From NCBI GenBank assembly GCA_021234155.1, contig JAJEKV010000064.1, forward strand, positions 3,538,001 to 3,602,000: a stretch of DNA of 64,000 nucleotides, read 5' to 3'. How positions within the stretch are numbered: the first letter of the stretch is position 1; each line of letters opens with the position of its first letter. The DNA is from Isoetes taiwanensis (lineage: Eukaryota; Streptophyta; Lycopodiopsida; Isoetales; Isoetaceae). Below the pieces are notes generated by a model. That model was given only the letters and a program-made list of their open reading frames with translations. It had not been told where the DNA came from and made no database searches. Shown here one piece after another: positions 50,060 to 61,840 of this stretch. A program made the position numbers and the translations under genes.

Positions 50060-52630
50060 TACAATGGTCTAGGATCAATGGCACTGCTGGTTTTTTGCCT
50101 TTAATAAACTATAGGATAAGGCTTCTATGAGATAATAGGTATTCTATGTAGTTGGCTTCTATCCAGCCTTTATGATTTGGAAATGTAGCTAAAGCTAAAC
50201 CCTGCGCATATTGTCAGGGAGTTTGGTCCAAGGAAAGCATTTAAGGTGGATGTTGGTCCGACTTGTATTAAGGAAAAAACCTTCAAGAAAGTACCAAGTA
50301 GTGATCAATGAAAAACCATGGGATGTAACCTCTCCTGTGAAATTGTTACTCTTGTGATGGATTTATATCCAGCCTTTACCATTAGGGGATATGTTTAGGG
50401 AAGTGCCTAGAACTTGAACAGTGTAGATATCTCATATTGGGAAATGTACAAGTTTAGTTTTGACCTGACATATGATCTTCAATGGCATTAGGTAATTGCT
50501 GACTTTGAATCTATTAACTTTTAATGTTGTAGCGAAGGCAGGATGTCTGGGGTTTTTTTAAAAAAAATCGTACACCCTTGGCTTCTGGTTATTTAATGGC
50601 ATAAGCTGGTCAAGACATAGACATTATGGTGCTCGGGTTTGTATTCCTGAATATGACCCTTGGAGGGAAAGATACACCCATATGAGGATTGGGAACAAAG
50701 GTGTTTAAAAGCACTATGGGCAAAGAATATATGGATGACATATTTTTGAAGGAGAGTTATAAGTGTGCATAAAAGCTAGTCTTTAGCCATATGAGGAGTA
50801 TTGAAAGTGTAAATCGAAGTAATATTAATATTAATATGTTCTATTTTTTATAGTCTAACCCTAAGTCTCCGGAGCGGCATCACGACGGCAAACCCTAGCT
50901 GCGGCTAAGTCCTGGAAGGATCTACACAGGAAATATAACTACTGGAAAATAATTTTCGATATTAGGTGGAAGCATGGCAGACATTCTGTTACATGCACTG
51001 TTTGCTGAGCCATTGATGAATACAGGTAAAATTGAAGGGTTTAGATGCCGATTTAGTCTTCTTGTAAGCACATGTTTAAGAAGAAATATGGAGTTACGAA
51101 TTATGTTAATCAAGATTGAGAACTGTAATGGCCTCTATATATGTCTGGCGTTTGCTTCAATCTGGTACTGGGGTTGTGACAGAATGACTGGGCGCCCAGA
51201 GGGGTCCCAAAACAGGGGACATACCAGGGGAAAATTGATTGAAGCCCTTAGGAAAGTTGGGATTGAACACCCAAGCCCTCAGCCTACAAAGACACAGCTC
51301 CTTGAATTATGCAGATTGCATAATGTTCATCCCAATAGGGATAGATCTACTGTTGGCATTTCAAAGTTTATACCAGCCCTTCAGACATGTGCCAGCGCAT
51401 CTAAAGCTAAGGGTGCTCTTGACAAAAGCAAGGAAGTTATTGAGGAAAAGAGCATAGAGATTGTTGCTGATTCGGCAAATGAGGAGGAGGATGACATCTC
51501 AGATGAGGATCTTCTGCTAAATCAGGTCTAATTTTATCCTAAATTGATACACATTCTTTCTCACAATTTCTGGAGATATATGGAAATGTACACAGGTTTT
51601 CTTTCCCCTAGATATGTTCCTTTTGATTCTGATCCAATTTTCTAACCTGCTGATCTATAATGGGGAGTTGCATGAAATAATGTATTGGTTTAGAAATGGG
51701 TATTCCTTTGAAATTCATAATCCTTAGTTGTTCAGGCTTAGATTTAAATACATCTGGATTTCATAAATCCCACTAAGGGGAACATGTTAAATTTTACCTA
51801 GCTAAGGTTTTAAACCTATAAAAGGATCTATGCAGTACTAGTAGTTTGTGGCAGGAATCTTTATGTGGAAGGTATGGTAAGCAGCCTAAGGTTTACAGGC
51901 TAAAAGGCAACCCTGGATGAACATGGCACGGGATCGACAGGGTTAAAGATGCAGGCAAATTTGTGACTTCATAGTATATCTGATATCTGAGCTTTAGTTG
52001 TAGCAATGCCATGAACTTTCTAGTATTGGCCTAATTGGTACACAAAACCTGATTCGGGTCTGGATGGGCAGTAGCTAATGGGTGGTTATTATGCCTAGTG
52101 TTGACACATTAGATCTAACACTTAATATTTACTAATATGTAGGATCTCAGGCTATTCCTAGCATTGGCAAGGCCAATAGATTTTAAGTGGCCTAGCTGTG
52201 ATTATTGGAAAGGGCAGTGCCAATAGATTGCTTAATCATGTATAAATCATTTCCATAAAGCTGTTTTATGGTTTGTTTAAGTTTAGCTCTTGTTAAATTT
52301 ATGGTAATTGGCAGGGTAAAGGGCTGAAATATGCCAAGAGTGTCCATAGCTTACCTGTAGTCATTTCACTGTTACCCATAGGCTAATATGTGATTTTTGA
52401 CTGCAGGTAACCGGACTCTCTTCTCCCATGCATTTCATGATGCTTTGTGGATGAATGACTGCTTGAAGATTGAAGAATAATGCTGAAATTTTATCTATGA
52501 TATGGTTGTGGGTTTAATAAGGTATGCACCTCACATACTTAATTGGTGTCGAAACTGGAGATTCATTTGGGTAAAGTGATTACATTCTTTTGTCACTTTG
52601 ATTAATTCTACTATTAAACTTTGAATATTA
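50060..52630 (+). repeat. left direct repeat of the retroelement, 2571 bp
   Basis: Runs from tacaatggtctaggatcaat to ttgaatatta and matches 57282-59853. Apart from a segment of about 500 bp the copies are almost identical, with single substitutions near the end (gggtgg/ggatgg; aagtgatt/aagtaatt). It carries the two-exon SAP-like ORF and presumably the promoter. Confidence 0.9.
50974..52454 (+). CDS. SAP-like ORF in left repeat, two exons
   Basis: Exon 1 50974-51525 and exon 2 52407-52454 (TGA), with the intron gt...ctgcag in phase 0; product 199 residues. From MTGRPEGSQNRGHTRGKLIE the protein has LIEALRKVGIEHP...PTKTQLLELCRLHNVHPNR, a helix-turn-helix pair of SAP type; then an acidic C-terminus DSANEEEDDISDEDLLLNQ; then VTGLSSPMHFMMLCG from exon 2. 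The upstream 70 residues (from 50974) may be leader rather than protein, because the right-hand copy has frameshifts there. The same donor is also in phase with the internal exon starting at 53322, which would fuse the SAP-like part to the 493-residue ORF. Confidence 0.6.
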
Positions 52631-53321
52631 GCGTGATATTTTTTGGATTCCTTTTTAATGAAATATTACCTCCGTTTTCATTTGGTAACCAATATGGTAT
52701 TGCTGATATATCGTGTTACATGAATCTGTTTGTTGTCTGAAATAATTTAACAACCATATTTTACATTATTCCACGGATCCTTGCATTTTAATTTGTTCTA
52801 GTTCTATGTTTTGTACTTACTGGATCAAATAAGCATAACTTTGATGAGTCTGTATGCTTTCATCTTAGGTACCAATGTAAAAAATTAATGTAATCTGTTG
52901 TCAATATATCATATAGCCAATCTGGACATCTTGTTGGATAATGGATAATATCTGCTTTTATGTTTCTGTGTCTGTTTAAGTTAAATGAGGTTTCTATGTT
53001 TCTTTAAGGCATGAATGTAATATGGGCTGTGCATGTTTTGCATAAATACTATTCTAGGTTTAGAAATTGATTAAATATTTGTCTCTAAGGCCTCCCCAGT
53101 TTTGGGGTCTGATAAGTCCAATAATCCTTAAGGATTATTTGGATGTCAACTCAAGTCAAAAGGATTTGTTTAGGCCAGTTTATATATTCCCCCATTTCAG
53201 GTCACTGGTTTTGCCAGTGTAGGCCTTAGAGACAAATATTTGCATGCTTTGTTTATTTAAATATTTGCATGCTTTGTTTATTTTAATTTTTAAGAGTAAT
53301 ACTAATTGAAACTTGTTGTAG
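52631..53321 (+). other. internal spacer or intron of the retroelement
   Basis: No ORF. Contains a short duplication, aaatatttgcatgctttgtttatt, twice at about 53235-53284. Ends in an acceptor, acttgttgtag, at 53311-53321, consistent with an intron running from a donor in the left repeat. Confidence 0.5.
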
Positions 53322-54839
53322 GAAGCTGTCTCCTTCAAAACCAACATACCTTCTGTTATGAGGGAAAACAATGCTGTGGTGGATCAGGAATCATTAAGTA
53401 ATCGACCAGGCTGGTACCCGGAGCTGGTTAAACTTGGATATTCTTCAGCAGGCATACTGGCTCCTAATAAGGCTGTTCAAACGATACTTTCCTGCATTAA
53501 ACTACAAGAGGTACATAACCTCCTTATCTGCAAGGAATGCACTTTGGCTGAAGGGGAAGTATCAGTTATTCTGTTCCTTGGGTTTAATGGTATACTAGAG
53601 CTAGTGTCCAGCTTCAAGAATGCAGATTATGATAAGTGCCATAGCCTAATCATTAATGCTTATAATACCTTACCTGGTAAGCTTATGGCAGCAGATAAGA
53701 AGGATACATTGATGCTGTGGACTTTCATCCAAGGTTTTACTGCCCTGGAGGACATTAATAACCTGACAAATTCCTACATACCAAACAGTAAGGCAGAAGT
53801 ACCTAGGGCTTCCAAGGGTAGTGAAATTATTACAGCCCCACTGGATAATTGCTTATTTGATCTTGATGTTGGTGCTGAAGAGCAGCTTCCAGGTAATATT
53901 GCTAGTAATAACTGCCTTGAAGGGGATGATGAAGAAACAGTTATTTTGAAAAAACTTGAGGATTATAACATCAAAGAGTTAAATCTGTTTAATTGTGGCG
54001 GTTTCCCAGTGATGTCCCACAGGAATGTAGAAATTCACGGTGAGCAATTCAATCAAGGACTTTGGAACAGCAAGAATCTGGGTGTGATTGCACCAATTAA
54101 TAGGGAAACTTGGATAAAACTAGCAAGATTGCAGAAACATGAAGTGGAGAAAGCAGAAAAGGATGCTATGGCCTTCATTAAACATATCAAGAAGATAGAA
54201 ATGAATTTTCCCTTCAATTTTGAGTTTCTTGGCAGGAATTGCAAGATTGGAAGTGCACTATACATCGGACAAAAGGGGCATATGGCCAAAACAGATGAGC
54301 CAAGAATTGATTTTTACCTTAAAAGGGTGTGGCGCACCTATTGCCCTTTCTTCAAATGTAATTGTGACAAGATCACGGATGTCAAGTGTGTGGACAACAT
54401 CATCTGGTTTGACCATGTTGTATGGTTTATGCTGAATAACTTGGAAGTCCTTTGGCCTAGGGAAACAATCCAAATGAGGTTTGCACTGATATCTCAATTT
54501 CTGGCTTCTGAACCCATAAAAACAGTTGTCCTCTCATATATAGGATATCTGATGATCAGGGATATTATGTTCAAGATGACTGATAAACTGGCTGAAAACA
54601 AGGATTATAATCTCAAGACTTTCTTTGGTGATCATAGGGCAGTAGACATCCTGGAAAAGACCCTCAAGTCTCGTAAGTTTTTACTGGATCATCAGCATGA
54701 TAATGCTAGTCTTGGATACAATACTAAATACAGGAAGAAACAGCTACCTAGCACCAATGTTACCTCTGGAATTCTGAGGCCCCCTAAGCTCAGAAAACAG
54801 TACCCTTCTGGTCCCAATGATGCAGCTAATCAGGGATGA
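53322..54839 (+). CDS. retroelement ORF of 493 residues (505 from the splice acceptor), unknown domain
   Basis: The open frame has its first ATG at 53358, but stays open back to the acceptor at 53321 (EAVSFKTNIPSVMREN), which suggests that it is an internal exon. It is mostly alpha-helical by composition, with an acidic middle, a charged helix (HEVEKAEKDAMAFIKHIKKI), a Cys pair region (YCPFFKCNCDKITDVKC) and a basic tail (KYRKKQLPS...RPPKLRKQYP). No known family is recognised. It precedes the RT ORF by 105 nt in another frame. By position it could be the N-terminal part of one polyprotein with the RT. A phase-0 donor candidate (aat|gttacc, 54758/54759) would join it to the acceptor at 55067, but this donor is weak, and a stronger one (gtaagt at 54673) is out of phase. 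Confidence 0.7.
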   Translation, partial: EAVSFKTNIPSVMRENNAVVDQESLSNRPGWYPELVKLGYSSAGILAPNKAVQTILSCIKLQEVHNLLICKECTLAEGEVSVILFLGFNGILELVSSFKNADYDKCHSLIINAYNTLPGKLMAADKKDTLMLWTFIQGFTALEDINNLTNSYIPNSKAEVPRASKGSEIITAPLDNCLFDLDVGAEEQLPGNIASNNCLEGDDEETVILKKLEDYNIKELNLFNCGGFPVMSHRNVEIHGEQFNQGLWNSKNLGVIAPINRETWIKLARLQKHEVEKAEKDAMAFIKHIKKIEMNFPFNFEFLGRNCKIGSALYIGQKGHMAKTDEPRIDFYLKRVWRTYCPFFKCNCDKITDVKCVDNIIWFDHVVWFMLNNLEVLWPRETIQMRFALISQFLASEPIKTVVLSYIGYLMIRDIMFKMTDKLAENKDYNLKTFFGDHRAVDILEKTLKSRKFLLDHQHDNASLGYNTKYRKKQLPSTNVTSGILRPPKLRKQYPSGPNDAANQG

Positions 54840-54944
54840 CATTTCAGACTTTTGCACTACTATGGGATGGTATGATCCACTATTGTCAATTCACTTTGTC
54901 TACTTTCCTTTAATATTGAAATAAAGTTTAGCTTTTTTGAATGA

Positions 54945-57182
54945 TTGACTGATTTTATGATGCATTCATTGCATTCAATTATCTGGCCTCTGTGCCAATT
55001 TTTACTGGGAATTCATTCCCAACTCTATGAAACTGGTTTTTTCAACTTAATCTCCTTTGTTGAACAGATAAAGAGAAGGATACTTAAAGCAAGAATCGGT
55101 GGCAGATTAAGACTACACGTCATTAAGGAAAAAACTAACAAGAAATATGTGCACTTCACATATTTCTCTAAGGTTGTTGACAAAATCAACTATAGCAGTA
55201 CCTTTAAAAGTGTTTTGACAAGATACTTTGATCAAATTGGCTATGATGTCTGGGAAAACACAACTTTTGGTTGGAGATACACGAATACACTCAAGGATAT
55301 GCTGTATAAACCCAAAGTGATCTTCACAGATCCTAATAATCCAGCTTGTCCGTGTTCAAAACCAGAACTAAGAAAATTCATTGATCCAGCTATTGGGCAC
55401 ATACGAACAACAGATCTTAAAATTATACGCAGTAAGGCTCTCAGGAATTGGCTGGCACTAGGATTAAACTTCATCCCAGATAATCCATTTTCTCTTGAAG
55501 CATTCAAACAGGAAATGGCAGTTACAATCGATCAGTTCTTTGAAGTTCATCAAGAGGAGTTGATGGAGATTGACTCAAGGTTTATTGATTTATGTAAAAC
55601 AGCCTTGAGAAAGGAAACTAAGTGGCAAGCAAAATTTTTTATTGACAGCAACTGTGATAGGAAGAAAAAATTCTGTATTGAGGATTTAACAGTAATAAAT
55701 AATATGGAATGGTTGGTCAAGAATATATATACTTCTGGGGCAGATAAAGCCTCGAACAACCCTGTTTTCATTTGCCCTGCTCATATTAGATCTGAGGCTG
55801 ATAATAGGCTTAATAGCAATGACTTTCAGAGATGTCATATTGCATGTGATGACCTGATTACTCAAATTAAGATGGACTTACAGAATATGTTGGGGGATAA
55901 TTGCATGATAAGTGAAGAATTACCCTATCTGCTGGGAATCTTCAAGGCCCATAAGAGTGAATATCGATGGATCACTAATGCACATGATACAATTTTTTCT
56001 ATGCCAGCATCCATTGTTGCAGCAGGACTAAATCTTTTTATGGAAATATGGCCTATCATCTGTCATGAAAAATGCAAAGCAGCAAATATGTTTCAGGCTG
56101 GAGCCATTAAAGCCTCTTGGGTGGTTAGTTCTATCTATGAAGTAGTATGCAATTTACCACCAAAGATTAAGGAAGTCTTTGTTGCTGACATTACAAAATG
56201 TTATGAGAATATCCCGTTACAGGGTGAAGATGGTATATGTACTGTAATGAAGGAAATCATCTCCATGGTATGGAAGTATAAGAAGAAAATACATTCAGGG
56301 TATGAACTATGGTATGGTATTACTAACAATCAGAAGGTGATTATGGAATGGAAGATTCAAACTCCGGATAGGGACTTCTGGAAACTCATGTCTAAGGATC
56401 TTTTTATGCAACTCAATGAGTGGTTATTAAATAATTGTTTTCTGGCGATGCACAATGGAGTTTGGAAGCAGATTAGAGGCATTCCCATGGGCTTCTCATC
56501 TAGCCCTGGTTGGTGCAATTTATTTTTGTCATGGTTTGAACTTAACTTCATTTCTAAATTGATGAGTTCTGGGAAATTAATGGAGGCAGCAGCATTCAGA
56601 TATACATATAGGTATTTCGATGACTTGCTAGGGATCAACAATCCTTTCATACGAAAGTATCTGGGTCTAACTAATTGTGATGATAACAACATTGGAATTT
56701 ACAACCTGAACCATCTGGGAATCAAGGAAGAAACTGTTTACAGCACTATAGATGGTAAAAGCAGCAGGGCAGATTTCCTGAATATGAGCATTGAGATCTT
56801 GGCACAACATTTAGGGACATACCGAACGTACAGGTATGATAAAAGAAGCAAATTACCATTTCATGTTATCAAATTCGTGCATGCCAGCAGCTGTAGACTG
56901 TATCTTATGGCGTGTAATGTAATTATCTCCCAAGTGCAACCATATCTGTACGTGCACAGTAATCCGATATTAGCTGCAAAGGACCTGTTTGGTCTTATTG
57001 AAGCATTCATTGGCAAAGGTTTCCGAAAGGAAGACATTTGGCGTAAAGTCCTGAGAACATTACACAACGAAAGTTACCCTGGCCTCAAATACGACATAAA
57101 GATCCTGATCATGGAACTCTACAAATACAGGTACATCCTAATTAGCACAAATATTCTGTTTTTTCTTTTTAGTTGGTGGTGA
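54945..57182 (+). CDS. reverse transcriptase, Penelope-like/TERT-like type, 745 residues
   Basis: Copies RNA into DNA for the element. An excellent acceptor (ctcctttgttgaacag, ending 55067) suggests the real exon starts at residue 42 (IKRRILKARIG). Landmarks: SGADKASNNPVFICPAH (about 264-280), matching the .ADK....V block of PLEs; YLLGIFKAHKSEYRWITNAH (328-347), as in P.IHK....R.I; motif A FVADITKCYENIPL (Asp 415); motif B RGIPMGFSSSPGWCNLF (511-527); motif C YRYFDDLLG (Asp 559, 560); then ADFLNMSIEI and TYRTYRYDKRSKLPFHVIKF, corresponding to the FLD and YRK.T segments of PLEs. The catalytic triad is complete. Between motifs A and B there are about 90 residues, long for PLEs and reminiscent of the TERT insertion. 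No GIY-YIG or other nuclease is attached. No frameshift or stop. Confidence 0.85.
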   Translation: MTDFMMHSLHSIIWPLCQFLLGIHSQLYETGFFNLISFVEQIKRRILKARIGGRLRLHVIKEKTNKKYVHFTYFSKVVDKINYSSTFKSVLTRYFDQIGYDVWENTTFGWRYTNTLKDMLYKPKVIFTDPNNPACPCSKPELRKFIDPAIGHIRTTDLKIIRSKALRNWLALGLNFIPDNPFSLEAFKQEMAVTIDQFFEVHQEELMEIDSRFIDLCKTALRKETKWQAKFFIDSNCDRKKKFCIEDLTVINNMEWLVKNIYTSGADKASNNPVFICPAHIRSEADNRLNSNDFQRCHIACDDLITQIKMDLQNMLGDNCMISEELPYLLGIFKAHKSEYRWITNAHDTIFSMPASIVAAGLNLFMEIWPIICHEKCKAANMFQAGAIKASWVVSSIYEVVCNLPPKIKEVFVADITKCYENIPLQGEDGICTVMKEIISMVWKYKKKIHSGYELWYGITNNQKVIMEWKIQTPDRDFWKLMSKDLFMQLNEWLLNNCFLAMHNGVWKQIRGIPMGFSSSPGWCNLFLSWFELNFISKLMSSGKLMEAAAFRYTYRYFDDLLGINNPFIRKYLGLTNCDDNNIGIYNLNHLGIKEETVYSTIDGKSSRADFLNMSIEILAQHLGTYRTYRYDKRSKLPFHVIKFVHASSCRLYLMACNVIISQVQPYLYVHSNPILAAKDLFGLIEAFIGKGFRKEDIWRKVLRTLHNESYPGLKYDIKILIMELYKYRYILISTNILFFLFSWW

Positions 57183-57210
57183 GGGTCCCTATGCATGCAT
57201 AGGGACCCTC
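57181..57210. other. perfect 30-bp palindrome at the RT stop codon
   Basis: gagggtccctatgca and its exact complement tgcatagggaccctc are fused without a spacer, overlapping the last two bases of the TGA. In RNA it gives a 13-15 bp hairpin; a mark for termination, processing or RT binding is possible. It is followed by a short G+C-richer stretch and an (AT)n run (57263-57282) up to the right repeat. Confidence 0.85.
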
Positions 57211-57281
57211 CTGTCCTTATGTATGCTTTGGGATCCTTCCCACCTTCCGGCAGGAGGTAGGGATATATATATATATATATA

Positions 57282-59853
57282 TACAATGGTCTAGGATCAA
57301 TGGCACTGCTGGTTTTTTGCCTTTAATAAACTATAGGATAAGGCTTCTATGAGATAATAGGTATTCTATGTAGTTGGCTTCTATCCAGCCTTTATGATTT
57401 GGAAATGTAGCTAAAGCTAAACCCTGCGCATATTGTCAGGGAGTTTGGTCCAAGGAAAGCATTTAAGGTGGATGTTGGTCCGACTTGTATTAAGGAAAAA
57501 ACCTTCAAGAAAGTACCAAGTAGTGATCAATGAAAAACCATGGGATGTAACCTCTCCTGTGAAATTGTTACTCTTGTGATGGATTTATATCCAGCCTTTA
57601 CCATTAGGGGATATGTTTAGGGAAGTGCCTAGAACTTGAACAGTGTAGATATCTCATATTGGGAAATGTACAAGTTTAGTTTTGACCCCACATATGATCT
57701 TCAATGGCATTAGGTAATTGCCGACTTTGAATCTATTAACTTTTAATGTTGTAGCGGCCGGGATGTCTGGGGTTTTTTAAAAATCGTTACACCCTTGGCT
57801 TCGGTTTATTTAATGGCATAAGCTGGTCAAGACATAGACATTATGGTGCTTTCGGGTTTGTATTCCTGAATATGACCCTTGGAGGGAAAGATACACCCAT
57901 ATGAGGATTGGGAACAAAGGTGTTTAAAAAGCACTATGGGCAAAGAATATATGGATGACATATTTTTTGAAGGAGAGTTATAAGTGTGCATAAAAGCTAG
58001 TCTTTAGCCATATGAGGAGTATTGAAAGTGTAAATCAAGTAATATTAATATTAATATGTTCTATTTTTTTATAGTCTAACCCTAAGTCTCCTGAGGCGGC
58101 ATCCACGACAAAAACCCTAGCTGCGGCTAAGTCCCCGGAAGGATCTACACAGAAATATAACTCTTGGAAAATAATTTTCGATATTAGGTGGAAGCATGGC
58201 GCATATTACATTACATGCAATCGCTTTTTCGGAGCCATTGATGAATACAGTAAAATTGAAGGGTTTAGATGCGATTTAGTCTTCTTGTAAGCACATGTTT
58301 AAGAAGAAATATGGAGTTACGAATTATGTTAATCAAGATTGAGAACTGTAATGGCCTCTATATATGTCTGGCGTTTGCTTCAATCTGGTACTGGGGTTGT
58401 GACAGAATGACTGGGCGCCCAGAGGGGTCCCAAAACAGGGGACATACCAGGGGAAAATTGATTGAAGCCCTTAGGAAAGTTGGGATTGAACACCCAAGCC
58501 CTCAGCCTACAAAGACACAGCTCCTTGAATTATGCAGATTGCATAATGTTCATCCCAATAGGGATAGATCTACTGTTGGCATTTCAAAGTTTATACCAGC
58601 CCTTCAGACATGTGCCAGCGCATCTAAAGCTAAGGGTGCTCTTGACAAAAGCAAGGAAGTTATTGAGGAAAAGAGCATAGAGATTGTTGCTGATTCGGCA
58701 AATGAGGAGGAGGATGACATCTCAGATGAGGATCTTCTGCTAAATCAGGTCTAATTTTATCCTAAATTGATACACATTCTTTCTCACAATTTCTGGAGAT
58801 ATATGGAAATGTACACAGGTTTTCTTTCCCCTAGATATGTTCCTTTTGATTCTGATCCAATTTTCTAACCTGCTGATCTATAATGGGGAGTTGCATGAAA
58901 TAATGTATTGGTTTAGAAATGGGTATTCCTTTGAAATTCATAATCCTTAGTTGTTCAGGCTTAGATTTAAATACATCTGGATTTCATAAATCCCACTAAG
59001 GGGAACATGTTAAATTTTACCTAGCTAAGGTTTTAAACCTATAAAAGGATCTATGCAGTACTAGTAGTTTGTGGCAGGAATCTTTATGTGGAAGGTATGG
59101 TAAGCAGCCTAAGGTTTACAGGCTAAAAGGCAACCCTGGATGAACATGGCACGGGATCGACAGGGTTAAAGATGCAGGCAAATTTGTGACTTCATAGTAT
59201 ATCTGATATCTGAGCTTTAGTTGTAGCAATGCCATGAACTTTCTAGTATTGGCCTAATTGGTACACAAAACCTGATTCGGGTCTGGATGGGCAGTAGCTA
59301 ATGGATGGTTATTATGCCTAGTGTTGACACATTAGATCTAACACTTAATATTTACTAATATGTAGGATCTCAGGCTATTCCTAGCATTGGCAAGGCCAAT
59401 AGATTTTAAGTGGCCTAGCTGTGATTATTGGAAAGGGCAGTGCCAATAGATTGCTTAATCATGTATAAATCATTTCCATAAAGCTGTTTTATGGTTTGTT
59501 TAAGTTTAGCTCTTGTTAAATTTATGGTAATTGGCAGGGTAAAGGGCTGAAATATGCCAAGAGTGTCCATAGCTTACCTGTAGTCATTTCACTGTTACCC
59601 ATAGGCTAATATGTGATTTTTGACTGCAGGTAACCGGACTCTCTTCTCCCATGCATTTCATGATGCTTTGTGGATGAATGACTGCTTGAAGATTGAAGAA
59701 TAATGCTGAAATTTTATCTATGATATGGTTGTGGGTTTAATAAGGTATGCACCTCACATACTTAATTGGTGTCGAAACTGGAGATTCATTTGGGTAAAGT
59801 AATTACATTCTTTTGTCACTTTGATTAATTCTACTATTAAACTTTGAATATTA
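57282..59853 (+). repeat. right direct repeat of the retroelement, 2572 bp
   Basis: Copy of 50060-52630. The parts 57282-57690 and 58285-59853 are nearly identical to the left copy; about 57740-58280 differs by many one- to four-base indels and local rewrites (for example gtagcggccggg for gtagcgaaggcagg). Confidence 0.9.
58269..59677 (+). CDS. SAP-like ORF in right repeat, 5' end frameshifted
   Basis: Identical to the left copy from RFSLLVSTCLRRNMELRIML onward, with the same donor after LNQ (exon end 58748) and the same acceptor (ctgcag ending about 59629). Single-base losses at about 58250-58272 break the frame to the upstream ATG (58196), so an in-frame start would be 58269 or the MTGRPEG methionine. 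If the short SAP protein is made from that methionine, both repeats remain competent. Confidence 0.5.
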
Positions 59854-60179
59854 AACTTTTGTCTTAGCCGAGGACGCAGAAGAGTTCGATGAGGGAGCGT
59901 CAAACATTGGAGAGTCATCCGAACATCAACATGATAGAACCCAAGTTGAGCATGAGAGGCGTCCTCAAACCACTTACTCAGATGACGACTCCACCGAGTC
60001 TAAGAGAGATTAGCTCTAGGCTAAAAGGGTGGATACTCCCCTTAACGAGTCTTTTTGTTAGCATCTTTCAAGGATCATAATTATAAGCCTATTTTAAATA
60101 CTCTAGGCTAAAAGGATGGATACTCCCCTATACGAGTCTTTTTGTGATTATTTAAAAATATAAATACAATACAGGATTT
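59854..60179. other. right flank of the retroelement
   Basis: Contains an open + segment (AEDAEEFDEGASNIGESSEH...) of acidic, disordered type ending at about 60016 and two copies of ctctaggctaaaagg.tggatactcccc (60014 and 60101). Probably another degraded repeat. Confidence 0.35.
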
Positions 60180-61585
<1,406 letters not shown>

Positions 61586-61689
61586 TAGATTAGATTAGTC
61601 GGATCAAAAGCTAGATTTGGCTAGATAATAGAGGAGCCTTTGGACTCATGAAATAGGCTAAGATAGAATAGGTTGGATCCGCTGGATTA

Positions 61690-61840
61690 GGCTAAAGTAT
61701 GATTAGGACCCGAACACCTGGTCCTCTTTGTCTAGAGTCTGGGTTCAGGATAGTCTGCAAGACATCCCTCTATGAGGACCCGTGGATCAAGTAGACAAAT
61801 CCTAATATAGGGTGTCACGCGGGATTTTGCAAAAAGTTTA
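61690..61840 (-). mobile_element. LTR-like fragment, inverse copy of about 8015-8120
   Basis: As the reverse complement it carries gcaaaatcccgcgtgaca, gatccacgggtcctca, agaggg.tgtctt and gaacccagact in the same order as the + strand at 8015-8120. It shows that the 7.5-8.1 kb sequence belongs to a dispersed family. Confidence 0.6.

Larger units (their letters stand above)
50060..59853 (+). mobile_element. Penelope-like retroelement with long direct repeats (about 9.8 kb)
   Basis: Direct repeats of about 2.57 kb bound an internal region with two long ORFs, the second a reverse transcriptase. RT motifs, introns in the coding region and LTR-like head-to-tail repeats are known traits of Penelope-like elements (PLEs). 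No GIY-YIG nuclease motif was found in any frame of the element, so it would belong with nuclease-lacking PLEs or a new group. No LTR-retroelement protease, integrase or RNase H was seen. The RT ORF is intact, so the copy may be young. Confidence 0.75.

Noticed and set aside
50060-59853. An ordinary LTR retrotransposon (Copia or Gypsy)
   Set aside because: No protease, RNase H, integrase or CCHC motif is seen; the RT motifs are of Penelope/TERT type and the repeats contain a spliced ORF.
50060-59853. Hammerhead ribozyme in the repeats, as reported for some PLEs
   Set aside because: I looked for the CTGATGA...GAAA core on both strands and saw no copy with the right spacing; a covariance-model search would settle it.
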